From assembly GCF_030063415.1 (NCBI RefSeq), contig NZ_JASITA010000033.1, positions 21,270-85,269 of the forward strand: a stretch of 64,000 nt of DNA, given 5' to 3'. This document shows, one piece after another, positions 10,401 to 17,440 of the stretch (its first letter is position 1; each line of letters starts with the position of its first letter). The stretch is from Streptomyces sp. H27-C3 (lineage in GTDB: Bacteria > Actinomycetota > Actinomycetes > Streptomycetales > Streptomycetaceae). A model generated the notes under the pieces. That model saw only the letters and a list, made by a program, of their open reading frames with translations. It did not search any database and had not been told where the DNA came from. Position numbers and translations under genes: made by a program.

Positions 10401-10824
10401 CGGCGAGGCCGGACGCGATCTGCGCGCCGATCGCGGCGACCCAGGAGACCGGGAGCTGCGGCTCTTCGTCCATCAGCAGGCCCAGGGTGTGGCCGTCGAG
10501 CAACTCCATTGCCAGATAGGGGAGACCACTGCCGCCCGGTGCGTCGTCGACGCCGCCTGCGATCAGATGGGTGAGGTTGGGGTGCCCCTGGGAGAGCATG
10601 CGCATGATCTTCACCTCGCGGTGGAAGCGCTGTGTCTCCTTTTTCCCCTCCGCAGCCTCGACCAGCAGGCCAGTGCGGTTGCGCAGCACCGTCTTCAGCG
10701 CCACCTCGTTCTGCGTCGAACCGGGTGTGGCTTCCAGGTCCACGGCCCGGTGCACCTCGCCCATGTTTCCGCGCCCCAGGTCGCCGATGATCCGGAAACG
10801 TCCACCGACCTGCTCCAGTGCCAC
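4444..10824 (-). CDS. giant fusion: Ser/Thr protein kinase + DUF1998-type SF2 helicase + nuclease-like C-terminus (2126 aa)
   Basis: A GTG start with GGGGAG about 7 bases upstream opens one unbroken frame. Residues 1-300 are a Hanks kinase with every key motif: GRGNMGEV (17-24), K44, HRDLKPAN (150-157), DFG (170-172), APE (199-201). A linker leads to an SF2 helicase: TGTGSGKS (about 455), DELH (about 580), SAT (about 618), and far downstream QRSGRAGR (about 1371), separated by a large insert containing FCRECG and FCVHC zinc-like clusters. Another cluster, CDAC/CAMC, is near 1676, and the DUF1998/MZB-like motif CARGCYAC is near 1950. The last 110 residues (KPDLVF, then VFVDLPDH, then GWDVLRF) resemble Vsr/PD-(D/E)XK nucleases, though the catalytic set is incomplete. 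DrmA/DrmB of DISARM and DruE of Druantia are the nearest family ideas. No transmembrane segment is visible, so the kinase is cytosolic. Confidence 0.88.
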   Translation of the reverse strand: MALEQVGGRFRIIGDLGRGNMGEVHRAVDLEATPGSTQNEVALKTVLRNRTGLLVEAAEGKKETQRFHREVKIMRMLSQGHPNLTHLIAGGVDDAPGGSGLPYLAMELLDGHTLGLLMDEEPQLPVSWVAAIGAQIASGLAAAHTAGVVHRDLKPANAMLLHDGTVKILDFGMGSIVDDPEQTRLTSTGVSVGTARYMAPEQFRAEPVSAAADLYALGCVLYEMLIGRPPFSARTAFELSVQHQYDPPPQLTIVRPDLPQSLVRLVSRLLEKEAENRPENATLVREALIPHALAPDGTIDLLAPEWTAMDPVARLRAELPQPAAVKPVPVPRRAPRLPEAMDVFGIHADLISEYESFTRSATVIRDARIENFVEDDLASKSQWPDPWLSLNPFFADGGQVTDLVRDGVLHPRCAEIFQAGKKEDARRPDGRPLTFHRHQREAVEAAQAGDSYVLTTGTGSGKSLAYIVPIVDQVLKEREASGPGAPRRVRAIVVYPMNALANSQLKELEKFLRHGFGEGREPVTFARYTGQENEERRKELRRNPPDILLTNYVMLELMLTRPDDRDGLIRNAEGLQFLVFDELHTYRGRQGADVALLIRRVREACRAGRTLQCVGTSATMSTEGTWDDQRREVARVAGRLFGTTVLPSRVIGETLVRATGQAQETVPAQRLRMPAAPRAYEALTQDPLARWVESRFGLEEEPGTGRLRRCAPRTIESAAEELSAESGVPADQVREAIRATLEAGSQAKHPVTERPLFAFRLHQFLSKGDTVFTTLENPLTRPLTRTFQLERPGSGGMPLYPLAFCRECGQEYLTVWRTEDRDGVFRYEPRRDTSASGGRKGEGYLYVGVPGEDYVWPADPQKAVDDRRLPESWLEPDANGLTVVKKSYRERVPKRVVVDPLGAESAGSAETGEGLEAAFVPAPFLFCVHCQVSYEQTRGRDFAKLATLDQEGRSSATSLISASILKSLRAVPEKSLGKEARKLLTFVDNRQDASLQAGHFNDFAQVSQLRGALYTAVVRSGEEGLRHDDLTQAVTEVMSLSPREYTGIADQPPSMERRATETFRDVVGYRLYRDLERGWRITMPNLEQTGLLRIDYEDLNWVADRAERWEQAHPVLREIDAELRAEIARTLLDYLRRGLAIDVQHFRDDFDTLKGASEERLTGPWVLGDSDKPNVGTAYPYGSKPGMERTALFLSPRGKFGKYLRRNVPALREAPQDDVQGVIEDLFTVLRDADLVREVEATPEGFGPAFRRRSTEKRTGYRVSAAALVWRAGNGETGAIDPLTRTYNHGEGPRVNPFFRDLYRDAATELAGLFAREHTAQVPPEDRLQREEEFRTAELPLLYCSPTMELGVDISSLNAVMMRNVPPTPANYAQRSGRAGRHGQPALVTTYCATGNSHDQYYFRRSEAMVSGQVSPPRLDLANEDLVRSHVQGIWLAETRMKLGTAVPDVVDVAYDPESGDRPDPRMELPLHTHFRDKSLDEDARRRAVAAAHAVLAPLIPDFQDTTWWYDDWIEDRIERAPAKFDASFDRWRDLFRAAVLDQYEQNKRVVDHTLSQGEQGRARTRRREAETQTNLLLNRSTDNKSVMSDFNPYRYLASEGFLPGYSFPRLPLAAYIPRTGNRRNADGDYLQRPRFLAIREFGPGALIYHEGARYQVTRIQLPPDASGDLATAEARRCDACGYHHPARPGLDRCAMCKTELTGKRTGLIHLHTVYTTPRERISSDEEERRRAGFRLETSYAFQDHGVRKGRLTSHVTDSEGAAVLGLDYGDSATVRITNLGRVRDKEDVQDGYWLDLGDGRWLNDRAAADAVEGTGMPVVDEDGNEKRRKKRVLPYVEDRRNILVATLDEPLPEPIAFSVLYALERGIEAAFELEDSELSAELLPPPDGPRRRLLFTEAAEGGAGVLRRLRQERKALAKAARAALEICHFDPDTGEDLGGPQGGEECARGCYACLLTYGNQTNHRQLSRFAARPLLLRLAGSHTEREDRGESRSEQFRRLATPVRTEVEGPAVSTPPAVSTPLEADLAALIASGDLLGWLKAKGYRLPDEVDVLVPEAAAKPDLVFRLEGAHLAVFVDLPDHAADSTRDTEAGYRLEEAGWDVLRFRAGSDWDAVADDNATYFHTR

Positions 10825-11295
10825 TGCTGCTCCCCGTCACTCGCGTCGTGGTGGAAGGTGAGTATCTCGCGGGGAGTGTACACCAGGAGTGAGGTTATAG
10901 GTTCTCAAAGTGCTGTTGACGATGTAAACACGCCTCTCGAACGCTGGCTGCGGCAAGGTCTAAGAGGGGGTAGTGGTGGCGTTTCGGTCCATAGTGGGTC
11001 TGCCGGTACGGCAGGCGGTGGTGCATACCGAAGTCGACCCTCCGGTCGCGAAAAAGGTTGCACAGCCTCGTGAGGAGAATGTGCGCGACGGGGCCGCCCC
11101 GACCGCGTACCCGAAGCCGGACAGCACAGCCTGCTCGCCTCAGCCGCGCACGCCGCCGCCCCGCCAGTTCGCCCGTTGCCGCACGGCCGGACTTCGCTGT
11201 CCCCCCCGCTGGGCCGGGGCCGGAGGGTGCCCATGCGCCTGGCCCCATGGCGGACAGTGCTGGGGCTGCGGACATTACAGTTGCGGCGGCCGGTC
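10825..11295. promoter_or_regulatory. leader region of the island operon with possible promoter
   Basis: No convincing gene is seen in this 471-bp stretch; ORFs on both strands are short and lack family features. On the minus strand TATAAC (10899-10894) could be a -10 box, with a weak TCGTCA 17 bases upstream (10922-10917), which would place the start about 60 bases before the kinase-helicase GTG. A palindrome CTGCCGGTACGGCAG lies at 11000-11014 and could be an operator. The promoter is read by eye and is weakly supported. Confidence 0.3.
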
Positions 11296-11505
11296 ATGAA
11301 CGCCCGCCACGGGCCCCACCAGCCCACCCGTGCCCCCACCCCCACCCCGGGCGGGACGGACGCCGACGAGGGCAAGTTGCGCGGCGCGGCGCGGGCGTGG
11401 CGCACGTTCGCGGAGGCGGTAGAGAAGCTCACCGGTCTCTCCAGCAACGCGGCCCGCTCGGTGATCGAGCACAACAAGGTCCCACGCAGTGACGAGTCCT
11501 GGTGA
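11296..11505 (+). CDS. small hypothetical protein at the island end (69 aa)
   Basis: The ATG at 11296 opens a 69-residue frame whose second half has strongly G/C-ending codons and looks truly coding (RGAARAWRTFAEAVEKLTG and following). There is no good ribosome binding site and the N-terminus is proline-rich, so the start is uncertain. It may equally be the C-terminal remnant of a larger gene. It lies 170 bp from the attachment site, where element-borne accessory genes are common. Function unknown. Confidence 0.4.
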   Translation: MNARHGPHQPTRAPTPTPGGTDADEGKLRGAARAWRTFAEAVEKLTGLSSNAARSVIEHNKVPRSDESW

Positions 11506-11677
11506 GCCGGCTTCCTGACTCGGCGGCAACTCTCGATTGCGGGCGCCGCAGACGTGGTACATGGGGACCGCTTGGGGACCAGACGGCCTCCGCGCACTTG
11601 ATCGGTATACGCGGCTCCGCACGTCGTGCACCCTGAATTTCGGTCGTATGTGCCGATAAAAGGGATGACCCGTACTC

Positions 11678-11722
11678 CTGGGGGTCAAGGGGTCGCAGGT
11701 TCAAATCCTGTCGTCCCGACCA
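11678..11722 (+). other. attachment-site copy: 3' part of tRNA-Pro(GGG)
   Basis: The sequence reads anticodon loop CTGGGGG (11678-11684), stem strand TCAAG, variable loop, T-arm GCAGG/TTCAAAT/CCTGT, the 3' acceptor strand and terminal ACCA. The 5' half needed for a complete tRNA is absent: the bases upstream neither pair with the acceptor strand nor form a D-arm. The identity break at the anticodon loop matches where tyrosine integrases often cross over. The pairing is seen directly; the proline assignment rests on the GGG anticodon. Confidence 0.8.
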
Positions 11723-11740
11723 GCGGTTTACGCAGGTCAC

Positions 11741-11770
11741 AGGCCGCATCGGGATCATCCGATGCGGCCT
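11741..11770 (+). terminator. rho-independent-like terminator behind the tRNA fragment
   Basis: A perfect 12-bp stem (AGGCCGCATCGG paired with CCGATGCGGCCT, 6-nt loop) ends with TT. Its place 19 nt after the tRNA CCA suggests it is the original tRNA-Pro terminator left on the chromosome side of the island. Confidence 0.7.
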
Positions 11771-11871
11771 TTCGACCGGCGTGCCGCAGGCTCCACCCTG
11801 CCGTTCCTCCTACTCACCGCGCTGGACGCGGTCGCCGACCGGGTGGCGGGCGACAAGCGAGGGCGAGCACC

Positions 11872-12771
11872 TCAGCCGAGCAGCCGCAGCGCGGTGGCGG
11901 ACCTGCCGATGCGGATCGTCTGGCCCCAGGTCAGTTCCAGGGCGTCGGACTCCATGCCGTCGCCGAAGGCGATCAGTCGGTCGGACTCCACGGTGAGGCG
12001 AAGCCGCTGTTCGCCGGTGAGTGCCCCCGCCACCAGAGAGGTGCCGGTGGCGGGGGAGGGCCAGGCCTCCCGTACGAACCAGATCAGCCGGGGATCGGCC
12101 GGTCCGGGCAGCGGCACGGCGGCGCCGCGCTCCTGCCACAGGGAGCGCAGCCAGCCGGTGGCGCCGGTTCCGGTGCCGACCAGGACACCGGAGGAGGCCT
12201 GCGCCTCGGCGGGGGCCGCGTCGTCGTCGTGGCTCAGTTGGTAGCGGGCGGTCTGGTGGCCCGGCGGGCCGAAGTAGATCTCGTTGAGGGCGAGAAGACG
12301 CTGTGTGTCGTCGGCGACCGCCTCGACCATGGTGAGTTCGTCGACGCTGCCCGCGCCCGCCGCGGCGGCGCCGAGCAGCGCGGGCGCGTCGGCCGCGCGG
12401 TGGCGGACCAGGACGCCGGGGTTGCGGCCGGGGTCGGTGTTGATGCCCACCACCGGCTGGCCCGACAGGTACTTGGCGGCATTGGCGACCAGCCCGTCCT
12501 GGCCGACCACGACCACCACGTCCTCGGGCGCGAAGAGGAACCGGTCGAGGTCGGCCCGCTCCACCCGGGTCTGCCGCCACTGGAGCGGCACGGCCGCCGC
12601 CACCTCGACGAGCGCCTGCCGCGTACGGCGGTGCCGCTCGCGCACCTCCTCGACGCCCCGGCCGCGCGAGGACAGGAAGAACGCGGCCTGGCCATGGGTG
12701 CTGTGCCGGGCGAGCAAAGCCTCGTACTCGGTGGTGCGATGCACCAGCACCGCGCGCGGCGCGAGGCTCAC
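11872..12771 (-). CDS. NAD-kinase-like protein (299 aa)
   Basis: The GTG start at 12771 overlaps the stop of the upstream SPFH gene (GTGA), indicating translational coupling. The protein aligns by eye with the ATP-NAD kinase fold: VVVVGQDGLVANAAKYL stands where GGDG(T) is expected, followed by VVGINTDPGRNPGVLV, and later GVLVGTGTGATGW in place of the usual STPTGSTAY. The glycine-to-glutamine change in GGDG keeps the aspartate that binds metal/ATP. It could phosphorylate NAD or another nucleotide, or be a non-catalytic relative. It is distinct from the usual housekeeping NAD kinase by its motif changes. Function is inferred from fold motifs only. Confidence 0.65.
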   Translation of the reverse strand: MSLAPRAVLVHRTTEYEALLARHSTHGQAAFFLSSRGRGVEEVRERHRRTRQALVEVAAAVPLQWRQTRVERADLDRFLFAPEDVVVVVGQDGLVANAAKYLSGQPVVGINTDPGRNPGVLVRHRAADAPALLGAAAAGAGSVDELTMVEAVADDTQRLLALNEIYFGPPGHQTARYQLSHDDDAAPAEAQASSGVLVGTGTGATGWLRSLWQERGAAVPLPGPADPRLIWFVREAWPSPATGTSLVAGALTGEQRLRLTVESDRLIAFGDGMESDALELTWGQTIRIGRSATALRLLG

Positions 12772-13778
12772 GCCCCCTCCCCGTCGGCCCGGCCGAGCCT
12801 GGCGAGCAGCCCCGTGAGCACGTCGGGGGAGAGCGTGACGCTGTCGATGCGGGGCAGGTTCTCGGCGAGCCGGGTGACGGCCAGGGCGTGCAGTGTCGCG
12901 GCGTCCACCTCGGCGTGCACCCGCAGCCAGGCTGCCTGGGACTCCGCTCTGGCGGCACCGACCGCCCGCGCCGCCTCGGCCTCCGCCCGCGCCAGTCGCA
13001 CCGCGCGCGCCGCCTCGGCCTCGGCCCGCACGCCGTCCGCAGCCGCGTTCTCCTCGGCCTCGCGGCGGGCGTTGGTGCCGCGCTGCTCGACCAGCTGTTC
13101 CTCCTGACGGGCCAGTTCGATCTTGCTGCCGAGTTCGTTCTCGGCGATGGCACGTTCGCGCTGCACGGCCACGGCCCGCCGCTCGTACGTCGCGCGGTCG
13201 GCCTCCTGCTGGATCAGTTCCCGCGCGGGCGTGCGCAGGGCCCGTTCGACGTCCGGCTCGGGGCGGACGGCGACCACGCGCGCGGTCACCACTTCGATGC
13301 CGGTGGCGGGCAGCCGCGGCTCGCCGGCCAGACCGTCTGAGATCCGCTCTCGTACGGACGCGACACCGTCGACCAGGGTCGCCGCCAGCGGGGTTCGGGC
13401 CAGGACATCGAGGGCGTGCTGCTGGGCGGTCTCGGTGAGCAGGGTGGAGATCTGCTCCAGCGGTGCCCCGCGCCAGGCGCCGGTGTCCGGGTCGACGGAG
13501 AAGTCCAGACGGGCGGCCGCGATGGCCGGGTCGCTGATCCGGTACGTCACCGTGGCCTGCACGCTCACGTCCTGGAAGTCGGACGTACGGGCATGGAAGG
13601 TCATGGCCAGTTCCCGGTCGTCGACCGGCACTTCGGAGAGAGCGGCCGTCAACAACCGGAACCAGAAGCTCAGTCCCGGGCCGTCGTGGACCAGTCGGCC
13701 GCGCCTGTGGTGGCGGACGTGGGCGGTGGGCGCGGAACGCAGATGGCGCCAACCGAGGCGCCTGGTGATGTCGGCCAT
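12768..13778 (-). CDS. SPFH/Band 7 domain protein (336 aa)
   Basis: ATG at 13778 with GAGGGGG upstream. Residues about 30-190 form the SPFH/prohibitin-type domain (DVSVQATVTYRISDP, then arginine- and valine-rich strands). This is followed by a long alanine/glutamate/arginine coiled coil (about 190-300) rich in REAEENAA and EAEAARAV repeats. No clear N-terminal membrane helix is present, so it would attach to membranes peripherally or by the N-terminal segment. SPFH proteins scaffold membrane microdomains. The stop overlaps the start of the NAD-kinase-like gene, so the two are made together and may act together. Confidence 0.8.
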   Translation of the reverse strand: MADITRRLGWRHLRSAPTAHVRHHRRGRLVHDGPGLSFWFRLLTAALSEVPVDDRELAMTFHARTSDFQDVSVQATVTYRISDPAIAAARLDFSVDPDTGAWRGAPLEQISTLLTETAQQHALDVLARTPLAATLVDGVASVRERISDGLAGEPRLPATGIEVVTARVVAVRPEPDVERALRTPARELIQQEADRATYERRAVAVQRERAIAENELGSKIELARQEEQLVEQRGTNARREAEENAAADGVRAEAEAARAVRLARAEAEAARAVGAARAESQAAWLRVHAEVDAATLHALAVTRLAENLPRIDSVTLSPDVLTGLLARLGRADGEGA

Positions 13779-13876
13779 GGTGCGACCCCCTCTTTCTCGT
13801 CAGTCAGACGATATGGCGTCGATTCGTTATCGTCAAGGTGACCTGAAGGGGGCGTGGCATAGCATCGGTCCCCGAT

Positions 13877-14698
13877 ATGGACTCCGTGACCTTGTGGGAA
13901 CTCGCCGTGCTCGCAGCGGCATCGGCGCTGGTCGGCTTCTCGAAGACCGCGGTGAGCGGTGCCAACACGATCAGCCTCGCGGTCTTCGCGGCCGTGCTCC
14001 CGGCCCGCGAATCGACCGGTGTGCTGCTGCCGATCCTGATCGCGGGAGACCTTCTCGCCGTGTTCGTCTACCGGCGGCACGCCCACTGGCCGACCCTGCT
14101 GCGGCTGTTCCCCGCGGTGGCCGTGGGGGTGGTGCTGGGCGCGGTGTTCATGCTGTGGGCCGACGACGACGCCGTACGCACCTCGATCGGCGCGATCCTG
14201 CTGCTGATGGTGGGCGTCACGCTGTGGCGCCGAAGGGCGCAGGCCGACAGCGGTGGCGGCAGCGGCGGCGGCAGCGGCGGCGGCGGTGACAGCGGCGGTG
14301 ACAGCGGCGCGGGCGGGGAGCAGGGCACGGAGGTGGTGCGCGGCGGTCGGGCCAAGGCGCGTTCGTACGGTGTGCTCGGCGGATTCACCACGATGGTCGC
14401 CAACGCGGGCGGCCCCGTCATGTCGCTCTATCTGATCTCCGCGGGCTTCCAGAAGCTCGGCTTCCTGGGGACCTCCGCGTGGTTCTTCCTGATCGTCAAC
14501 ACCTCGAAGGCGCCCTTCAGCGTGGGGCTCGGTCTCATCGACCGGCAGTCCCTGCTGCTCGACGCCGCGTTGCTTGTCTTCGTCGTCCCGGGCGCGTACC
14601 TGGGCCGCAAGTGCGTGGGCCGGATCAACCAGCTGGTCTTCGAGCGGCTGGTGATCGGGGCGACCGTACTGGGCGGCCTTCAGCTGCTGTTGCGCTGA
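13877..14698 (+). CDS. TSUP/TauE-SafE family membrane transporter (273 aa)
   Basis: A membrane protein with about eight hydrophobic segments and the family pattern at the start (LVGFSKTAVSGANTISLAVFA) repeated in the second half (GGFTTMVANAGGPVMSLYL). Such proteins export sulfite, sulfonates or other small anions. The central cytoplasmic loop carries a glycine/serine/aspartate run (about residues 125-148) coded by near-perfect GGC repeats, which makes this loop likely to vary between strains. No partner gene is adjacent, so the substrate is unknown. The ribosome binding site is weak. Confidence 0.8.
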   Translation: MDSVTLWELAVLAAASALVGFSKTAVSGANTISLAVFAAVLPARESTGVLLPILIAGDLLAVFVYRRHAHWPTLLRLFPAVAVGVVLGAVFMLWADDDAVRTSIGAILLLMVGVTLWRRRAQADSGGGSGGGSGGGGDSGGDSGAGGEQGTEVVRGGRAKARSYGVLGGFTTMVANAGGPVMSLYLISAGFQKLGFLGTSAWFFLIVNTSKAPFSVGLGLIDRQSLLLDAALLVFVVPGAYLGRKCVGRINQLVFERLVIGATVLGGLQLLLR

Positions 14699-14718
14699 GC
14701 CGCGCCGGGCCCCGGGGA

Positions 14719-14750
14719 CCGGCTGGAGCGTGTGCGCGCGCTCCAGCCGG
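14719..14750. terminator. bidirectional terminator between convergent genes
   Basis: A perfect 12-bp stem (CCGGCTGGAGCG with CGCTCCAGCCGG, 8-nt loop) lies 20 nt after the TSUP gene and before the 3' end of the oppositely oriented permease gene. Confidence 0.65.
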
Positions 14751-14758
14751 CCGGCATC

Positions 14759-14791
<33 letters not shown>

Positions 14792-14793
<2 letters not shown>

Positions 14794-16321
14794 AGACGAT
14801 GCCCTCGGCGATCTCCGCCTCCTCGCGGGCGGTTCCGTACGACGACGGGGTGCTGTAGGTCCGGCGCGCGACGAACCACCACACGGTGGCCAGGGTCAGC
14901 ACCGCGATCAGCGCGATCGAGGCGTAGTTCATCGACGAGACGGTGACCGGGTACGACTGCGGCAACAGGAAGACCACAGTGATGACGGCCACCCAGGTGA
15001 CAGCGGTCCAGCCGATCGCCTTGCTCCAGCGGCCCAGGTTCCAGGGGCCGGGCTCGAAGCTGTCGCCCGCCCGCAGGCGCAGGTAGATGGGGATCGCGTA
15101 CGCGGGGGTGATGCCGATGACGTTGATGGCCGTCACCGCGCCGTACGCCGTCGCGGAGTACAGCGAGGGCAGGGCGAGCAGGGCCGCGACGCCGACCGAC
15201 AGCCACACCGCCGGGACCGGAGTCTGCGTGCGGCGGCTGACCCGGCGCCAGATCTTGGAGCCCGGCAGGGCGCCGTCGCGGCTGAAGGCGAACACCATGC
15301 GGCTGGCCGCGGCCACCTCCGCGTTGCCGCAGAACAGCTGCGCGGTGATCACGACGAGCAGCAGGGCGGTCGCGCCGCCGGTGCCCAGCGCGTCCAGCAG
15401 AATCTGGGCCGGCGGTACACCCGTCGCGCTGTCCTGCGTCCCCGCGTAGTCCTGGATGGCGAAGGTCAGGCCGGCCAGCAGGGCGAAGCCGGCGATCCAG
15501 GAGACCCAGATGGCGCGCACGATGCCGCGGGCGGCCGAGACCGACGCGTTGGACGTCTCCTCGGAGAGGTGGGCGGAGGCGTCGTAACCGGAGAACGTGT
15601 ACTGCGCGAGGAGCAGACCGATCGCGGCCACGTAGATCGGGTTCGACCAGCCGGTGTCATTGACGAACTCGGTGAAGACGAACGACGGCGACTGGTGGTT
15701 GGAGGGCACGATCGCCAGCGCGCCGACGATCAGGGCGACACCGCCGAGGTGCCACCACACGCTGATCGAGTTGAGCACACTGACCAGGCGTACGCCGAAG
15801 AGGTTCAGCACGGCGTGCAGCAGAAGAATGCACAGGAAAATGACCATGGTCGAGCCGGGGGTGGCGCTGAAACCCCACTGCAGATTCATAAAGGCGCCGG
15901 TGAACAGGGCCGCGCCGTAGTCGATTCCGGCGATGGCGCCCAGCAGACCGAGCAGGTTCAGCCAGCCGGTGTACCAGCCCCATTTGCGGCCGCCGAGCCG
16001 GTCGGCCATGTAGTAGAGGGCCCCGGAGGTGGGGTACGCGCTGGTGACCTCGGCCAGTGCCATGCCGACGCACAGGACGAACAGGCCGACGCCCAGCCAG
16101 CCCCACATCATCACGGCGGGGCCGCCGGTGCCCAGGCCGAACCCGTACAGGGTCATGCAGCCGGAGAGCACCGAGATGACGGAGAAGCTGATGGCGAAGT
16201 TGCCGAAGCCGCCCATCCGGCGGGCCAGCACCGGCTGGTAGCCGAGTTCCCGCAGTCGCTCCTCCTCGTCCTTCTGTGGGACGGGGTCCGAACTCGACCA
16301 TCTGGGTGGGGATATAGCCAT
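14792..16321 (-). CDS. APC-superfamily amino-acid permease (509 aa)
   Basis: The start is the ATG of MAISPPRW because GGAGG lies 8 bases upstream; an in-frame ATG 38 codons earlier lacks this. About twelve membrane segments are visible. The N-terminal family pattern RMGGFGNFAISFSVIS, followed by GFGLGTGGPAVMMWGW, is that of the amino-acid/choline/GABA permease group, with the Glu-rich first loop (LAEVTSAYPTSGALYYM). It imports an amino acid or amine by ion symport or exchange. Substrate cannot be read from the sequence. It stands alone between a terminator and an unrelated gene. Confidence 0.85.
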
Positions 16322-16389
16322 GGGGATGCCTCCGGGGGAGAAGGGACGTGTGGAGCGGGCGGGGTGGAGTGAGCGGTCTGGAGGGGACG

Positions 16390-16417
16390 GAGTGAAGCGG
16401 ACAGAGTGAAGCGGACA
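16390..16417. repeat. 14-bp tandem repeat, two copies
   Basis: GAGTGAAGCGGACA occurs twice in tandem in the leader between the permease gene and the upstream hypothetical gene; shorter GGAGTGAG variants sit just before it. It looks like a slippage product, not a binding site. Confidence 0.7.
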
Positions 16418-16450
16418 TGGGAACGCGCGGGACATTCAAAGAGCGGGGGG

Positions 16451-17440
16451 TTACGGGGGAGAGGACGAGGTGAGGCATCGGCCCCGGGCCCGGAGGAACA
16501 CCTCTTCGGCCAGCGAAGCGTCACCAAGGCCGCGAGCGCGGTAGGCCCACGGCAAGGTGGTGTAGAGCGGCCCCAGCGCCTCGAACACCCTGGACGCGTC
16601 GTCGAACTGCTGGGCGCCCCACAGGGCGTGCGCCAGATAGTTCAGGTCCAGCAGGGACCGGTCGGCCGGCGCGGAGTGGTCGAACCAGATGTGCAGGGCC
16701 CGCCGGGCGTCCCGGGTGGCGTCCTCCGTCACCCAGTGCAGGTCCAACGCCTTTTCGTGGCCGCGCTCGCGGCGGTAGCGCTCCACGCGGACGTACAGCG
16801 GAAGCGCCTGGAGCGCCGACCCCTCGGGCGCGGCGGAAGCGGCCCACTGGACGAAGTTGACGCCCTCGGACAGCGGCCCCTCGGGCTGGCGCGCGTAGAT
16901 GAACTGGAGCATCCGGTGGTACGCCTCGCGGTTGCACGGGTCCCGCTTGTCGGCCTCGGCCAGCAGACCCCACGGCCCGGGGGAGAGCATCGGGCCCGGC
17001 GGGGGCATTTGGTGGTCGTCCCACCGCTGCCGCTCGTCGAGCTGGGCCAGCGCCAGCAGACACACCCAGGGCACCGGGTCCGCGGGGGACGCGCTGGAGG
17101 CCATCTGGCATGCCTCCCAGGCGGCCCGCCACAGTTCCTGCGTACGCCGGTGTCCCTCGCGGTGGGCCCGCACGGCGCGCTCCACCACTACACGGGTGTG
17201 CATCACCGTCGCTGCGACGCTGTGCGGCTCCTCGTTGCGCCAGGCCTGTACGGCGTCGGACCCTGCGGCCACCGCCGCCAGTACCTGGGTGCGCTGGGTC
17301 CACAGGCCCCAGTCGGGGGTCGCTGCCAGCAGGTCGCGCATGGACACCCAGCGGCCGGTACGCAGCTCCTGGACGGCGACGCGCAGGGCGCTGTCGTGGC
17401 CCGCCGGGTGGTAGACGGGGCGGAACTCATCGTGGGACAT
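16451..17440 (-). CDS. conserved-looking hypothetical protein, tetratricopeptide-like (329 aa)
   Basis: A cytosolic alpha-helical protein without signal or membrane segments. It is rich in Trp, Arg and Ala helices (EALYRR-like spacing, LAHALWGAQQFDDASRVFEALG near the end), resembling TPR-like solenoids that hold partner proteins. The internal phrase PWVCLLALAQLDERQRWDDH and the HRMLQFIYARQPEG segment look like family-conserved cores of an actinobacterial protein of unknown function. No catalytic motif is seen. It is divergent from the FGGY operon and codirectional with the permease but 129 bp away. Confidence 0.75.
   Translation of the reverse strand: MSHDEFRPVYHPAGHDSALRVAVQELRTGRWVSMRDLLAATPDWGLWTQRTQVLAAVAAGSDAVQAWRNEEPHSVAATVMHTRVVVERAVRAHREGHRRTQELWRAAWEACQMASSASPADPVPWVCLLALAQLDERQRWDDHQMPPPGPMLSPGPWGLLAEADKRDPCNREAYHRMLQFIYARQPEGPLSEGVNFVQWAASAAPEGSALQALPLYVRVERYRRERGHEKALDLHWVTEDATRDARRALHIWFDHSAPADRSLLDLNYLAHALWGAQQFDDASRVFEALGPLYTTLPWAYRARGLGDASLAEEVFLRARGRCLTSSSPP

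Larger units (their letters stand above)
1..11722. mobile_element. right end of an integrated island at tRNA-Pro(GGG)
   Basis: The segment lies left of a 45-nt copy of the 3' part of tRNA-Pro(GGG) at 11678-11722. Tyrosine integrases typically recombine in the 3' half of a tRNA gene and leave such a partial copy at the far end of the element. Upstream of 11678 the sequence does not match the 5' half of a tRNA, so the element lies to the left and an intact tRNA should be at its other end, outside the window. The visible cargo is the helicase/kinase/methylase operon plus one small ORF. No integrase is visible, so the type of element is unknown. The island call is inference from the att-like sequence and cargo. 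Confidence 0.7.

Noticed and set aside
11429..11758. Minus-strand ORF containing the phrase SGRQDLNLRPLDPQ
   Set aside because: This phrase is the well-known false translation of the reverse strand of a tRNA 3' end, here the att copy of tRNA-Pro.
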